A stretch of 8,921 nucleotides of DNA from contig JAQUXD010000051.1 in NCBI GenBank assembly GCA_028692535.1, forward strand, positions 1 to 8,921, given 5' to 3'. Position 1 is the first letter of the stretch. Each line of letters opens with the position of its first letter. The notes beneath the pieces are model-generated. The model was not told the DNA's origin. It made no database searches and saw only the letters and a list, made by a program, of their open reading frames with translations. This document shows positions 1 through 5,609 of the stretch, in pieces. Source of the DNA: Eubacteriales bacterium (lineage in GTDB: Bacteria > Bacillota > Clostridia > Peptostreptococcales > Anaerovoracaceae). A program made the translations under genes and the position numbers.

Positions 1-101
1 AACCGATGATACGGGAAGCAAGGCATCTGGAGATCGGCTCCGTTGAATTGCAGCAGATGACAGAAAGAGGGATGAAGGAACATGGGGATCGAAATCAGTA
101 A
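1..101 (+). CDS. 3' end of a probable GntR-family (YtrA-type) transcriptional regulator
   Basis: A reading frame is open from the left edge (first full codon at base 3) to a TAA at 99-101. It gives about 32 residues, including REARHLEIGSVELQQM. This resembles the C-terminal tail of YtrA-type GntR repressors, which usually end in a helix with EA.xLG(I/L)..EEL followed by a short polar tail. The DNA-binding domain would lie to the left of the window. The frame overlaps the start of the ABC ATPase gene by 20 bases, the coupling often seen between ytrA-like regulators and the exporter they control. Known for the family: these regulators repress their own ABC operon and respond to cell-envelope stress or antibiotics. 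The family call rests on a short tail plus context, so it is moderate; the presence of a coding 3' end is more certain. Confidence 0.6.
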   Translation, partial: PMIREARHLEIGSVELQQMTERGMKEHGDRNQ

Positions 102-969
102 AGTAACAAAACGTTTCGGCAGCACCTGCGCGTTGCAGGCTGTGGATCTGGAACTGAAAGAGCAAGGCCTGTACGGATTGCTGGGGAACAACGGTGCCGG
201 AAAAACAACACTTTTCAACGTGATCACGAATCGGTTGTATCCGGACAGCGGATCGGTACGCGTGGATGGCGCGGAAGCGGCGGACCGGGATGATGTGCTG
301 GGCAAGATCTATATGATGGGAGAAGAAAACTACTATCCCGAAGATATGAAAGTGCGAAAAGCCTTCGAAGTGACCGGCCTGTTTTATCCGGAGTTCAACA
401 AAGCGCGCGCGCTGGAGCTGGCAAAGCAATTTGGTCTTGACACAAAAAAGAAGATAACAAAACTATCCACAGGTTATGCGTCGATTTTCCGAATGATCCT
501 GGCACTGTGTGTCAACACCCCCTATCTGCTGTTGGACGAGCCGGTCCTAGGATTGGATGCCCGACATCGGGACATGTTTTATAAGGCATTGATCGAAAAG
601 TACGCAGAAGAACCTTGCACCATCGTGATTTCCACCCATTTGATCCAGGAGGTGGCCCACATCATCGAGCACGCCGTGGTGATACGGGACGGCGTCATTA
701 TGAAGGACGCTCCGACGGAGGCGCTCTTGGACGGTTGTTGGAGTGTCAGCGGGCCCCGGGACAAGGTGGCGGATTTTGTGAGAGGGAAGAATGCCGTAAA
801 GGAAAGCACTATGGGCGGATTGTCCAGCGTTCTTGTGGACGGCTTGCCAGAGGAAATACAGGTACCGGATGGTTTGGAAAAGCATAAGGCCACTCTTCAG
901 GACTATTTCATTGCACTGATGGACAAGGAGGAATTGAGAGATGAATCTTCGCGCAGCTGTTCACTATAA
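82..969 (+). CDS. ABC transporter ATP-binding protein (YtrB/BcrA-like)
   Basis: This 295-residue protein is the cytoplasmic ATPase of an ABC exporter-type complex. Visible motifs are Walker A GNNGAGKTT (35-43), a variant signature LSTGY (128-132) in place of LSGGQ, Walker B YLLLDEP (148-154) with catalytic Glu153, D-loop GLDA (157-160) and H-loop STH (184-186). The usual Q-loop glutamine is not seen: the segment after Walker A reads YMMGEENYY (77-85). Residues from about 215 form a C-terminal extension common in YtrB/BcrA-type ATPases. The ATG at 82 follows AAGGA at 5-base spacing and overlaps the upstream regulator gene. The 3' end overlaps the permease gene by 29 bases, so the two are almost certainly co-translated and form one complex. 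The substrate cannot be read from sequence; lipid, peptide or antibiotic export are the usual roles with GntR/YtrA neighbours. Confidence 0.93.
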   Translation: MGIEISKVTKRFGSTCALQAVDLELKEQGLYGLLGNNGAGKTTLFNVITNRLYPDSGSVRVDGAEAADRDDVLGKIYMMGEENYYPEDMKVRKAFEVTGLFYPEFNKARALELAKQFGLDTKKKITKLSTGYASIFRMILALCVNTPYLLLDEPVLGLDARHRDMFYKALIEKYAEEPCTIVISTHLIQEVAHIIEHAVVIRDGVIMKDAPTEALLDGCWSVSGPRDKVADFVRGKNAVKESTMGGLSSVLVDGLPEEIQVPDGLEKHKATLQDYFIALMDKEELRDESSRSCSL

Positions 970-1675
970 ATCAAAAGATATGTTAAAGAGTGCCGGGACC
1001 TATTTCATTGTACTTCTGACCATTCTCCTTGCAGTGATCGCCATTGCGCGCATCAATGTGTCCAACGGCGGAAGCTCTTATGTAACGTTCTCCGGCTACA
1101 CTATCGGTGCTTGGGTCATGATGCTGGTGATGGGGATTTGTGCGATCCGGGAAGACTTGAGGTTTTTTATTCAAAACGGAGTCGGCCGCAGGACTGCGTT
1201 TCTGACACAGTGGATCGCCGCACTGGAGCTTGCCGCGTTGCTTGCGATAGGCGGCCAGCTGTTTCAACTCTTGGCCAATGCGATCGCGCAAAGTACGCCG
1301 AATGTGAGGATCGGAGAGCTTTACAGCATGTTGTATGCCCAGGGAGCGATGTCGCTGTCGTTGTGGCAGCATGTGGAATCCTTTATTCTCTATCTGGGCT
1401 TCCTGCTGATGGCTTACATGGGTGGTATGTTCTTCTCGCTGCTGTTCTACGTTTTGAACAAGACGATGCAGATTGTTGTCGCCGTGTCGATCCCATTTCT
1501 GTTGTTTGGCGGGATCCCGTTTTTATGGCCGTACTTCTCAGGTCCGCTCACGGCGGTTTACCGCTTTTGCGTCGTGAACTCCTGGAATCTGCTTTTGGTG
1601 TTCTTAATCGTTACGGCGATAATCGGGGCGGTGAACGGGTTGATCACTCGCAGGATCCCGATCCGGGGGCTGTAG
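941..1675 (+). CDS. ABC transporter membrane subunit, six predicted helices
   Basis: This 244-residue very hydrophobic protein has about six membrane segments: roughly 19-37, 52-69, 91-114, 145-170, 176-200 and 214-234. Between helices 2 and 3 lies a charged cytoplasmic stretch, REDLRFFIQNGVGRRTAF (70-87), of the kind that ABC-2-type permeases use to contact the ATPase. The ATG at 941 has AAGGAGG nine bases upstream, lying inside the ATPase gene, and the two reading frames overlap by 29 bases. It has no ATPase domain, so it needs the preceding gene product as its motor. It is the last gene of the cassette; the hairpin at 1743-1767 follows after 67 bases. The family is recognised from topology and context rather than from a named orthologue, and the transported substrate is unknown. 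Confidence 0.85.
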   Translation: MNLRAAVHYKSKDMLKSAGTYFIVLLTILLAVIAIARINVSNGGSSYVTFSGYTIGAWVMMLVMGICAIREDLRFFIQNGVGRRTAFLTQWIAALELAALLAIGGQLFQLLANAIAQSTPNVRIGELYSMLYAQGAMSLSLWQHVESFILYLGFLLMAYMGGMFFSLLFYVLNKTMQIVVAVSIPFLLFGGIPFLWPYFSGPLTAVYRFCVVNSWNLLLVFLIVTAIIGAVNGLITRRIPIRGL

Positions 1676-1742
1676 GGGCAGCGCTTAGGAGTGATAAAGT
1701 TCGAAACTAGAATTCAAGTTCAAAAGGGGTTATGAATATAGG

Positions 1743-1767
1743 GAACGGGCCGCGCAGCGGCCCGTTC
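1743..1767. terminator. GC-rich hairpin between convergent operons, likely shared terminator
   Basis: GAACGGGCCGC (1743-1753), a three-base loop GCA and GCGGCCCGTTC (1757-1767) form a perfect 11-bp stem. It lies 67 bases past the permease stop and 28 bases past the stop of the minus-strand aldolase/epimerase gene, exactly between two converging operons. The T-rich tail is poor on both strands (TTGCGTTG on plus; CCTATATTCAT on minus), so termination may be imperfect or helped by other factors. The rest of 1676-1795 shows no gene. Confidence 0.75.
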
Positions 1768-1795
1768 TTGCGTTGTCAGTATGGAGTGGGCGGGA

Positions 1796-2437
1796 TCAAG
1801 GTTGCCCGTAATAGCCGCGCTCTTGGCTTTCCGCTGCGACTTGTTCTGCGGAAAGCCGCGCCACGGGCCGGCCCGTGGCCAGGGCTGCAAGATATCCTTT
1901 ACAACCTTCTTCCAGATAGATGGCAGCCGAGAGCGCCTGCTCCGGGTCTTTTCCGTAGGCCATCACTCCGTGATGCTTCAGAATGACAGCCAAGGATCCG
2001 TTGCAGTGCGTCACGACAGAAATTCCCATCCCCTCGTCGGAACTGCGCGTAAAGGGTGCAACCGGAACGGCGCCCTGCAGTTCGTCGATCAGCGTGGTCG
2101 TGCAGGCAGGTAATTCGTCCGCCACAAGGCTCAGGGCGACGGCATAGGGCTGATGGGTGTGCAGAATCACATTGACCTGGGGCATATGCTTGAAAATATA
2201 GAGCAAGGCTTGATGATCACTGGAAGGACGACGGGTTCCCTCGATGATTTTTCCGTCCGGGTCCATCAATACCAGATCTTCCGGATCCATGGACCCATAG
2301 GCCATGGCTGAGGGCGTCATCAGTATATTCCCGCAGGGCATCCGCCGGCTTACGTTGCCGCCGCTTTGCACGATCAGCCCCTGGGCTTCCATGGACAGGG
2401 CGCAATCGATCAATTCCTGCCGTTCTTTTTCGTACAT
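1796..2437 (-). CDS. Class II aldolase/epimerase family protein, probable L-ribulose-5-phosphate 4-epimerase
   Basis: A 213-residue AraD/FucA-fold, zinc-dependent cytoplasmic enzyme. Seen: substrate-loop SGGNVS (25-30), TPS (41-43), PSSD (71-74), metal ligands HTH (93-95) and HHG with His156, TTLIDELQG (114-122) and a C-terminal YYGQP (209-213). Against E. coli AraD/UlaF, Asp74 matches Asp76, Asp118 matches the catalytic Asp120, and Tyr210 matches Tyr229. Fuculose-phosphate aldolase has Glu at the first position (SSE), so the 4-epimerase reading (L-ribulose 5-phosphate to D-xylulose 5-phosphate) is favoured. The protein is about 15-18 residues shorter than AraD. The ATG follows GGAAAGG at 6 bases, and the gene starts 3 bases after the SgcE-like gene, so the two are translationally coupled. 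It is the last gene of the operon. An aldolase acting on another ketose phosphate remains possible. Confidence 0.85.
   Translation of the reverse strand: MYEKERQELIDCALSMEAQGLIVQSGGNVSRRMPCGNILMTPSAMAYGSMDPEDLVLMDPDGKIIEGTRRPSSDHQALLYIFKHMPQVNVILHTHQPYAVALSLVADELPACTTTLIDELQGAVPVAPFTRSSDEGMGISVVTHCNGSLAVILKHHGVMAYGKDPEQALSAAIYLEEGCKGYLAALATGRPVARLSAEQVAAESQERGYYGQP
1825..1879. repeat. Two consecutive inverted repeats inside the 3' end of the aldolase/epimerase gene
   Basis: GGCTTTCCGC (1825-1834) and GCGGAAAGCC (1848-1857) are perfect 10-base arms around a 13-base loop. Two bases further on, 1860-1879 is a perfect 20-base palindrome, GCCACGGGCC followed by GGCCCGTGGC. Both lie in coding sequence for about residues 186-204. 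In the minus-strand mRNA they would form two stable hairpins just before the stop codon and the terminator stem. Confidence 0.7.
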
Positions 2438-2440
2438 GTT

Positions 2441-3097
2441 TTACCTTTCCGCCCGATAGGCTTCTCCCCGGTCACGATAGTATTTCCAGGTCGCTGTGGG
2501 ATTCGGTTCGTCAAATACGGCTCTGCCCATCACCACTGCGTCGGCGCCGGCGATAACGACCTCTCTCAAATTGGCGTCGTTGATCCCGCCGTCCACCCAA
2601 ATCGTGGTTTCCTTGGGCAGGATCTTCCGCAACTGAACGATTTTATCCAGCACACCGGGGCGGAAGGGAAGGCCCTCGTGATCGGCCTCCACGCTCACCA
2701 GCAGCACGTGGTCCACATCTCTGGCGTAGGGTTCAATCAGATGTACCGGTGTCTTCAGATTCAGGGACAGTCCGGCTTTGACGCCGCGACGCTTGACATC
2801 GCTCAGAAACAAGTAAGGGTAGGGAAGTACTTCAATGTGGGCACAGAGGCGCCGGATCCCTGTCCGACAGAGCGCTTCCACATAATCGCAGGGATTCATG
2901 ACCTCCAGATGGACGTCCAGCGGGATGTTCGTGTACGAAGCGATTGCTTGTACCGTATCTGCGCCGAAGCTGATTCCCCGCACGAAATTGCCGTCATCGA
3001 TATCGATGTGCAGGTTCTCCATTTTTTGTACCGAATCCAATACATCGGCCAGTCGGAGCAGATCAGCGGAGTAAATAGACGGACTTACAATAAACAT
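2441..3097 (-). CDS. SgcE-like divergent ribulose-phosphate 3-epimerase family protein
   Basis: A 218-residue TIM-barrel protein of the Rpe family. The metal ligands of Rpe are kept: His30 and Asp32 (HIDIDDG, 30-36), His63 (PLDVHL) and Asp169 (VDGGI). Two features differ from housekeeping Rpe. The methionine of VMDG, which caps the metal, is Asp34 here, and the phosphate/substrate loop NPGFGGQ is EADHEGLPF (137-145). Both changes and the flanking sequence (LHIDIDDGNF, SFGADTVQA, RPGVLDKI) recall E. coli SgcE rather than Rpe. The expected reaction is 3-epimerisation of a ketose phosphate, with changed specificity. The ATG has a strong AAAGGAGG at 5-6 bases. It lies 33 bases after the kinase gene and 3 bases before the aldolase/epimerase gene. 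The fold is sure; the substrate is inference. Confidence 0.87.
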   Translation of the reverse strand: MFIVSPSIYSADLLRLADVLDSVQKMENLHIDIDDGNFVRGISFGADTVQAIASYTNIPLDVHLEVMNPCDYVEALCRTGIRRLCAHIEVLPYPYLFLSDVKRRGVKAGLSLNLKTPVHLIEPYARDVDHVLLVSVEADHEGLPFRPGVLDKIVQLRKILPKETTIWVDGGINDANLREVVIAGADAVVMGRAVFDEPNPTATWKYYRDRGEAYRAER

Positions 3098-3130
3098 GGG
3101 TTCCTCCTTTCTTCGATGAGATATGCGGGA

Positions 3131-4633
3131 TTATCGATGAAAGACCCGAAGGGCTTCAATCGCTTTGTTGTAGGTTTCATATTTTTTACGATAGATCGCA
3201 GTGCGTTCCGCTTGCGGACGATAGATGCGTTCTGTCGCATACATGTTTTCCACGGCTTGGGCAAGATCGATAAATGCTCCGCATGCTACGCCGGCGCCCA
3301 TGGCAGCGCCCTTTGCCGCCAGCTCGGTGCCCATGGGGATTTCTATGGGCAAATCCAATACGTCCGCCATCATCTGGGACCAGACAGGGCTGTGGGCTAC
3401 GCCGCCCGAAAGGCGGGCCGATGTAAATGCCTTTTGCGGTTTTAATCTGCTCACATGCATGGCGGTGCTGAAAACTACGCCTTCATAAACTGCCAGCAGG
3501 AGCTGATCCCTTGTATGGCTGCCGTTCAGATTAAAAAAGGCGCCACGTCCTCCCGACACAGCGGAGGAATCGTAAAGATAGGGGACGAAGACAACGTCGC
3601 TCGCTTCCGGGTCCATGGCTGAGATGGTGGCATCGCAGGCCTGATACAAATCGTTGCGGGTGTGTCCGGGTCCGGCGGTACCCATCAGATGGGAGACAAA
3701 CCAGTCGAAATTCGAGGCCGAGGTGGCCGAGGAGTCTTCGATCAGATAATGCTCCGGCAAATAGGACAGCGTTGTCGTATTTCGGTTGAGATCATAGTCC
3801 TCGTTGGCCGTTTTGCTCAAATACTGGTTGATGGACCAGGTGCCTGCGATCAGGCACAGCAGACTGTCATTCAAAATGCCGCTGGCCAGCGCATTAGCGT
3901 CGATGTCGAAATAACCTCCGGACACCGGGATTCCGGCACACAGTCCGGTTTCCGCTGCGGCCGCTTCCGTCACATAGCCTGAGATCCCGGTGCTTTCAAC
4001 GCATGCAGGCGCCAACCCAAAGTACTCTTCAATGCCCAGTTCCCGGAAGATCTCCGCGTCAAAACCGCGCTCTTTCAGATTGAACAAACACGTTGAAGAG
4101 GCCTCGGTGATCTCTGTGGTCATCGTTCCTGTCAGGCAAAAGCGGATCCAATCCTTGATGCCCAGATACTTTGCGCTTCTGTCCAGGGTTTCTTTTTCGT
4201 TGTGGCGAAACCAAGGGATCAAGGCTGCAGGCTGCGCAGCCCAAAGGGTTTGAAGCGTGCGGGAGAAGATACGGCGCTGTGCGCCGCTTTCCGCAAATTT
4301 CCTGCATTGGTCGGCGGCTCGGGAGTCCGTTGAAACGATGCAGGGGCTGACGGGCGTTCCGCTATGATCCACCAACAGCATGCCGTTTCCGTATCCCGTA
4401 AGACCCACAGCCCGGATCTCCCGGCTCAAAACTCCGGATTCAACGATGGCTTCACGGATCGCAGCGGCATTGGCCTTCCAGACAGCCCTGGCATCCCTCT
4501 GGGTATAGCCGGGGGCCGGTTGATCCAGAGGCAGTCTTTTTCGTGCTACCGAAAGCATGCTGCCAGTTGTATTGAACACAGCGCATTTGATCTCGGAGCC
4601 TCCGTTGTCGATGCCCAAAAGATAGTCGGCCAT
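3131..4633 (-). CDS. FGGY-family carbohydrate kinase, L-xylulose kinase (LyxK)-like
   Basis: A full-length 500-residue sugar kinase (LyxK of E. coli is 498). Seen: phosphate-1 motif LGIDNGGSEIK (6-16), GGYFD (239-243) with the probable catalytic base Asp243, phosphate-2 motif AGTW (263-266), and the adenosine-binding FGGY signature SGGVAHSPVWSQMMAD (409-424). Several stretches look closer to LyxK than to XylB, RbtK or GlpK: QTLWAAQP (128-135), SSATSASNFDWF (301-312), HTRDQLLLAVYEGVVFS (373-389) and the tail KKYETYNKAIEAL (483-495). It would use ATP to phosphorylate a ketose, probably at O5, giving the substrate of the downstream epimerases. The ATG has AAAGGAG at about 5 bases, and only 15 bases separate it from the SgcQ-like gene. 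L-xylulose is the leading substrate guess. Related FGGY kinases act on tetritols or D-ribulose, which the sequence alone cannot exclude. Confidence 0.92.
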   Translation of the reverse strand: MADYLLGIDNGGSEIKCAVFNTTGSMLSVARKRLPLDQPAPGYTQRDARAVWKANAAAIREAIVESGVLSREIRAVGLTGYGNGMLLVDHSGTPVSPCIVSTDSRAADQCRKFAESGAQRRIFSRTLQTLWAAQPAALIPWFRHNEKETLDRSAKYLGIKDWIRFCLTGTMTTEITEASSTCLFNLKERGFDAEIFRELGIEEYFGLAPACVESTGISGYVTEAAAAETGLCAGIPVSGGYFDIDANALASGILNDSLLCLIAGTWSINQYLSKTANEDYDLNRNTTTLSYLPEHYLIEDSSATSASNFDWFVSHLMGTAGPGHTRNDLYQACDATISAMDPEASDVVFVPYLYDSSAVSGGRGAFFNLNGSHTRDQLLLAVYEGVVFSTAMHVSRLKPQKAFTSARLSGGVAHSPVWSQMMADVLDLPIEIPMGTELAAKGAAMGAGVACGAFIDLAQAVENMYATERIYRPQAERTAIYRKKYETYNKAIEALRVFHR

Positions 4634-4648
4634 GAGCGCTCCTTTCGT

Positions 4649-5461
4649 TTACAGTGAACTTCGATAGGATTTGACCACGTCCATAAAGGCTTTGACACGG
4701 GTTTCATCGATATGCTTGTTAAAGTCGCCGTCTTCTTTAAACGTGGTGCCTACGACGGCCGCATCGGCGTATTCCAGTTTCGTTGTGACGGTATCCACAC
4801 GGCATCCGGTGTTGCACAGCACGACGACATCCGGCGTGCCGGCTTTCACTTCACGGATCAGATCGTTGTCCACTTCCTGCCCGGCAGCGGAGGCGGAGAT
4901 GCACAGACCTGCAGGAGAGGCTTTGAAGATGACGGATTTTGCGATATCCACAAGAGGCCGGGAATCCAGATTTCGATCTGATTCAGGATTGATAAAATAG
5001 AGCATTTTCAGTTCGTCCAGATGAAGCTCGGCCTTGCGGCGCATCAGTGTGGAAAAATCGTTGTTATAGAGGCCGCCATCTCCCACGTAGACGCCGGAGA
5101 AGGTTCCGCGGATGAACTTCGCATCCACCGCTGCCGCCAGTTCAATGCTGGCCAGCCCGTCGGAAATACAGTCTACTCCGTAAGGCACGGTCATTTCGCT
5201 CATCAGCTCGCCGATGACCCGGGCCATGGCTGCCGGTGTCACAAAGGACATGTGTCGTTGATAGGGCAGGCTGAATTCATTGCTGAATATGATGCCGTCC
5301 ACACCGCCGTTTTGCAGGGCATGCAGGTCTTTCCGAGCCAGATCCGTCACGCGTTTCATGGTGTCTCCCTGTTTGAACAGAGGATCTCCCGGCAGCGGAT
5401 CCAGGTGCAGCATCGCAAAAATGGGTTTTTTCACCCCAAACATTTTTTCGGTCCAAAGCAT
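4649..5461 (-). CDS. BtpA/SgcQ family protein, first gene of the sugar operon
   Basis: A 270-residue TIM-barrel-type protein of the BtpA/SgcQ family. Matching landmarks to E. coli SgcQ are HLDPLPGDP (19-27), ALQNGGVDGI (48-57), FSNEFSLPY (59-67), AAMARVIGELMS (77-88), AKFIRGTF (114-121), DIAKSVIF (172-179) and VVGTTFKEDG (236-245). BtpA is named for a role in photosystem I stability in cyanobacteria. SgcQ sits in the cryptic E. coli sgc sugar operon, and its reaction is not established to my knowledge. The ATG at 5461 is preferred over an in-frame TTG at 5467 because AAAGGAG lies 9 bases before the ATG but only 3 before the TTG. Its place at the head of a kinase/epimerase operon suggests a role in sugar or sugar-phosphate handling. 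The family call is firm; the function is unknown. Confidence 0.9.
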   Translation of the reverse strand: MLWTEKMFGVKKPIFAMLHLDPLPGDPLFKQGDTMKRVTDLARKDLHALQNGGVDGIIFSNEFSLPYQRHMSFVTPAAMARVIGELMSEMTVPYGVDCISDGLASIELAAAVDAKFIRGTFSGVYVGDGGLYNNDFSTLMRRKAELHLDELKMLYFINPESDRNLDSRPLVDIAKSVIFKASPAGLCISASAAGQEVDNDLIREVKAGTPDVVVLCNTGCRVDTVTTKLEYADAAVVGTTFKEDGDFNKHIDETRVKAFMDVVKSYRSSL

Positions 5462-5470
5462 AGTCAAATT

Positions 5471-5477
5471 CTCCTTT
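5471..5477 (-). promoter_or_regulatory. Ribosome binding site of the SgcQ-like gene
   Basis: AAAGGAG on the minus strand lies 9 bases upstream of the ATG at 5461 and decides for it against the TTG at 5467, which would have a 3-base spacer. Confidence 0.8.
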
Positions 5478-5497
5478 AAGTTGATTTTGTTTGGTTG

Positions 5498-5526
5498 ATT
5501 ATATCACGGGGAAGGAGGGCTTTAAA
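5498..5526 (-). promoter_or_regulatory. Sigma-A-type promoter of the sugar catabolic operon
   Basis: A perfect TATAAT on the minus strand (5503 to 5498) is preceded at 17 bases by TTTAAA (5526 to 5521), four of six matches to TTGACA. Transcription would start near 5491, leaving a leader of about 30 bases with the AAAGGAG site. The weak -35 fits a promoter needing activation or controlled by a repressor. Confidence 0.75.
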
Positions 5527-5527
5527 G

Positions 5528-5537
5528 GGCGAGCGCC
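5528..5537. promoter_or_regulatory. Candidate operator dyad beside the sugar-operon -35
   Basis: GGCG-AG-CGCC is a perfect short dyad directly upstream of the minus-strand -35. It is GC-rich inside an otherwise AT-rich interval and is followed in the same orientation by CTTTAAAG, a second palindrome covering the -35 (5520-5527). A regulator site here could act on the sugar operon and possibly on the divergent tad promoter about 20 bases away. It is short, so this is tentative. Confidence 0.35.
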
Positions 5538-5550
5538 AAAGTAAAAAGAA

Positions 5551-5587
5551 TAAAATACTTGCTAAATAATGTAAAATATGGTAAAAT
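5551..5587 (+). repeat. Three phased TAAAAT repeats upstream of tadZ
   Basis: TAAAAT occurs at 5551-5556, 5572-5577 and 5582-5587. The starts are 21 and 10 bases apart, close to whole turns of DNA. The last copy is the proposed -10 of the tad promoter. Confidence 0.6.
5559..5587 (+). promoter_or_regulatory. Extended -10 promoter of the tad operon
   Basis: TTGCTA (5559-5564; four of six to TTGACA), a 17-base spacer and TAAAAT (5582-5587; five of six to TATAAT). TGG directly before the -10 gives the extended TGn element. The start point would be about 5594, so the leader before the tadZ ATG is only about 15 bases and begins almost at the ribosome binding site. Confidence 0.7.
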
Positions 5588-5597
5588 CAAGCCAGTT

Positions 5598-5604
5598 GAG
5601 GAGG
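5598..5604 (+). promoter_or_regulatory. Strong ribosome binding site of tadZ
   Basis: GAGGAGG lies five bases before the ATG at 5610. It fixes the start there rather than at an in-frame TTG at 5559, which falls inside the promoter and has no Shine-Dalgarno sequence. Confidence 0.85.
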
Positions 5605-5609
5605 TTGTA

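Noticed and set aside
1743..1767. The 11-bp stem as an operator or attachment site
   Set aside because: Its position between two converging operons, after both stop codons, is better explained as a shared terminator, and no integrase or repeat copy is in the window.
1732..2113. Short plus-strand frames over the terminator and the end of the aldolase/epimerase gene
   Set aside because: They run through the terminator hairpin and antisense to a clear gene, with low-complexity basic products and no family likeness.
2366..3445. A 359-codon plus-strand open frame opposite the sugar operon
   Set aside because: It spans the ends of three well-supported minus-strand genes, its protein resembles no family and is rich in His, Gly and Gln as shadow frames are, and it has no convincing ribosome binding site.
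5559..5609. TTG at 5559 as start of tadZ
   Set aside because: It lies in the proposed promoter -35 with no Shine-Dalgarno sequence, while GAGGAGG sits five bases before the ATG at 5610.
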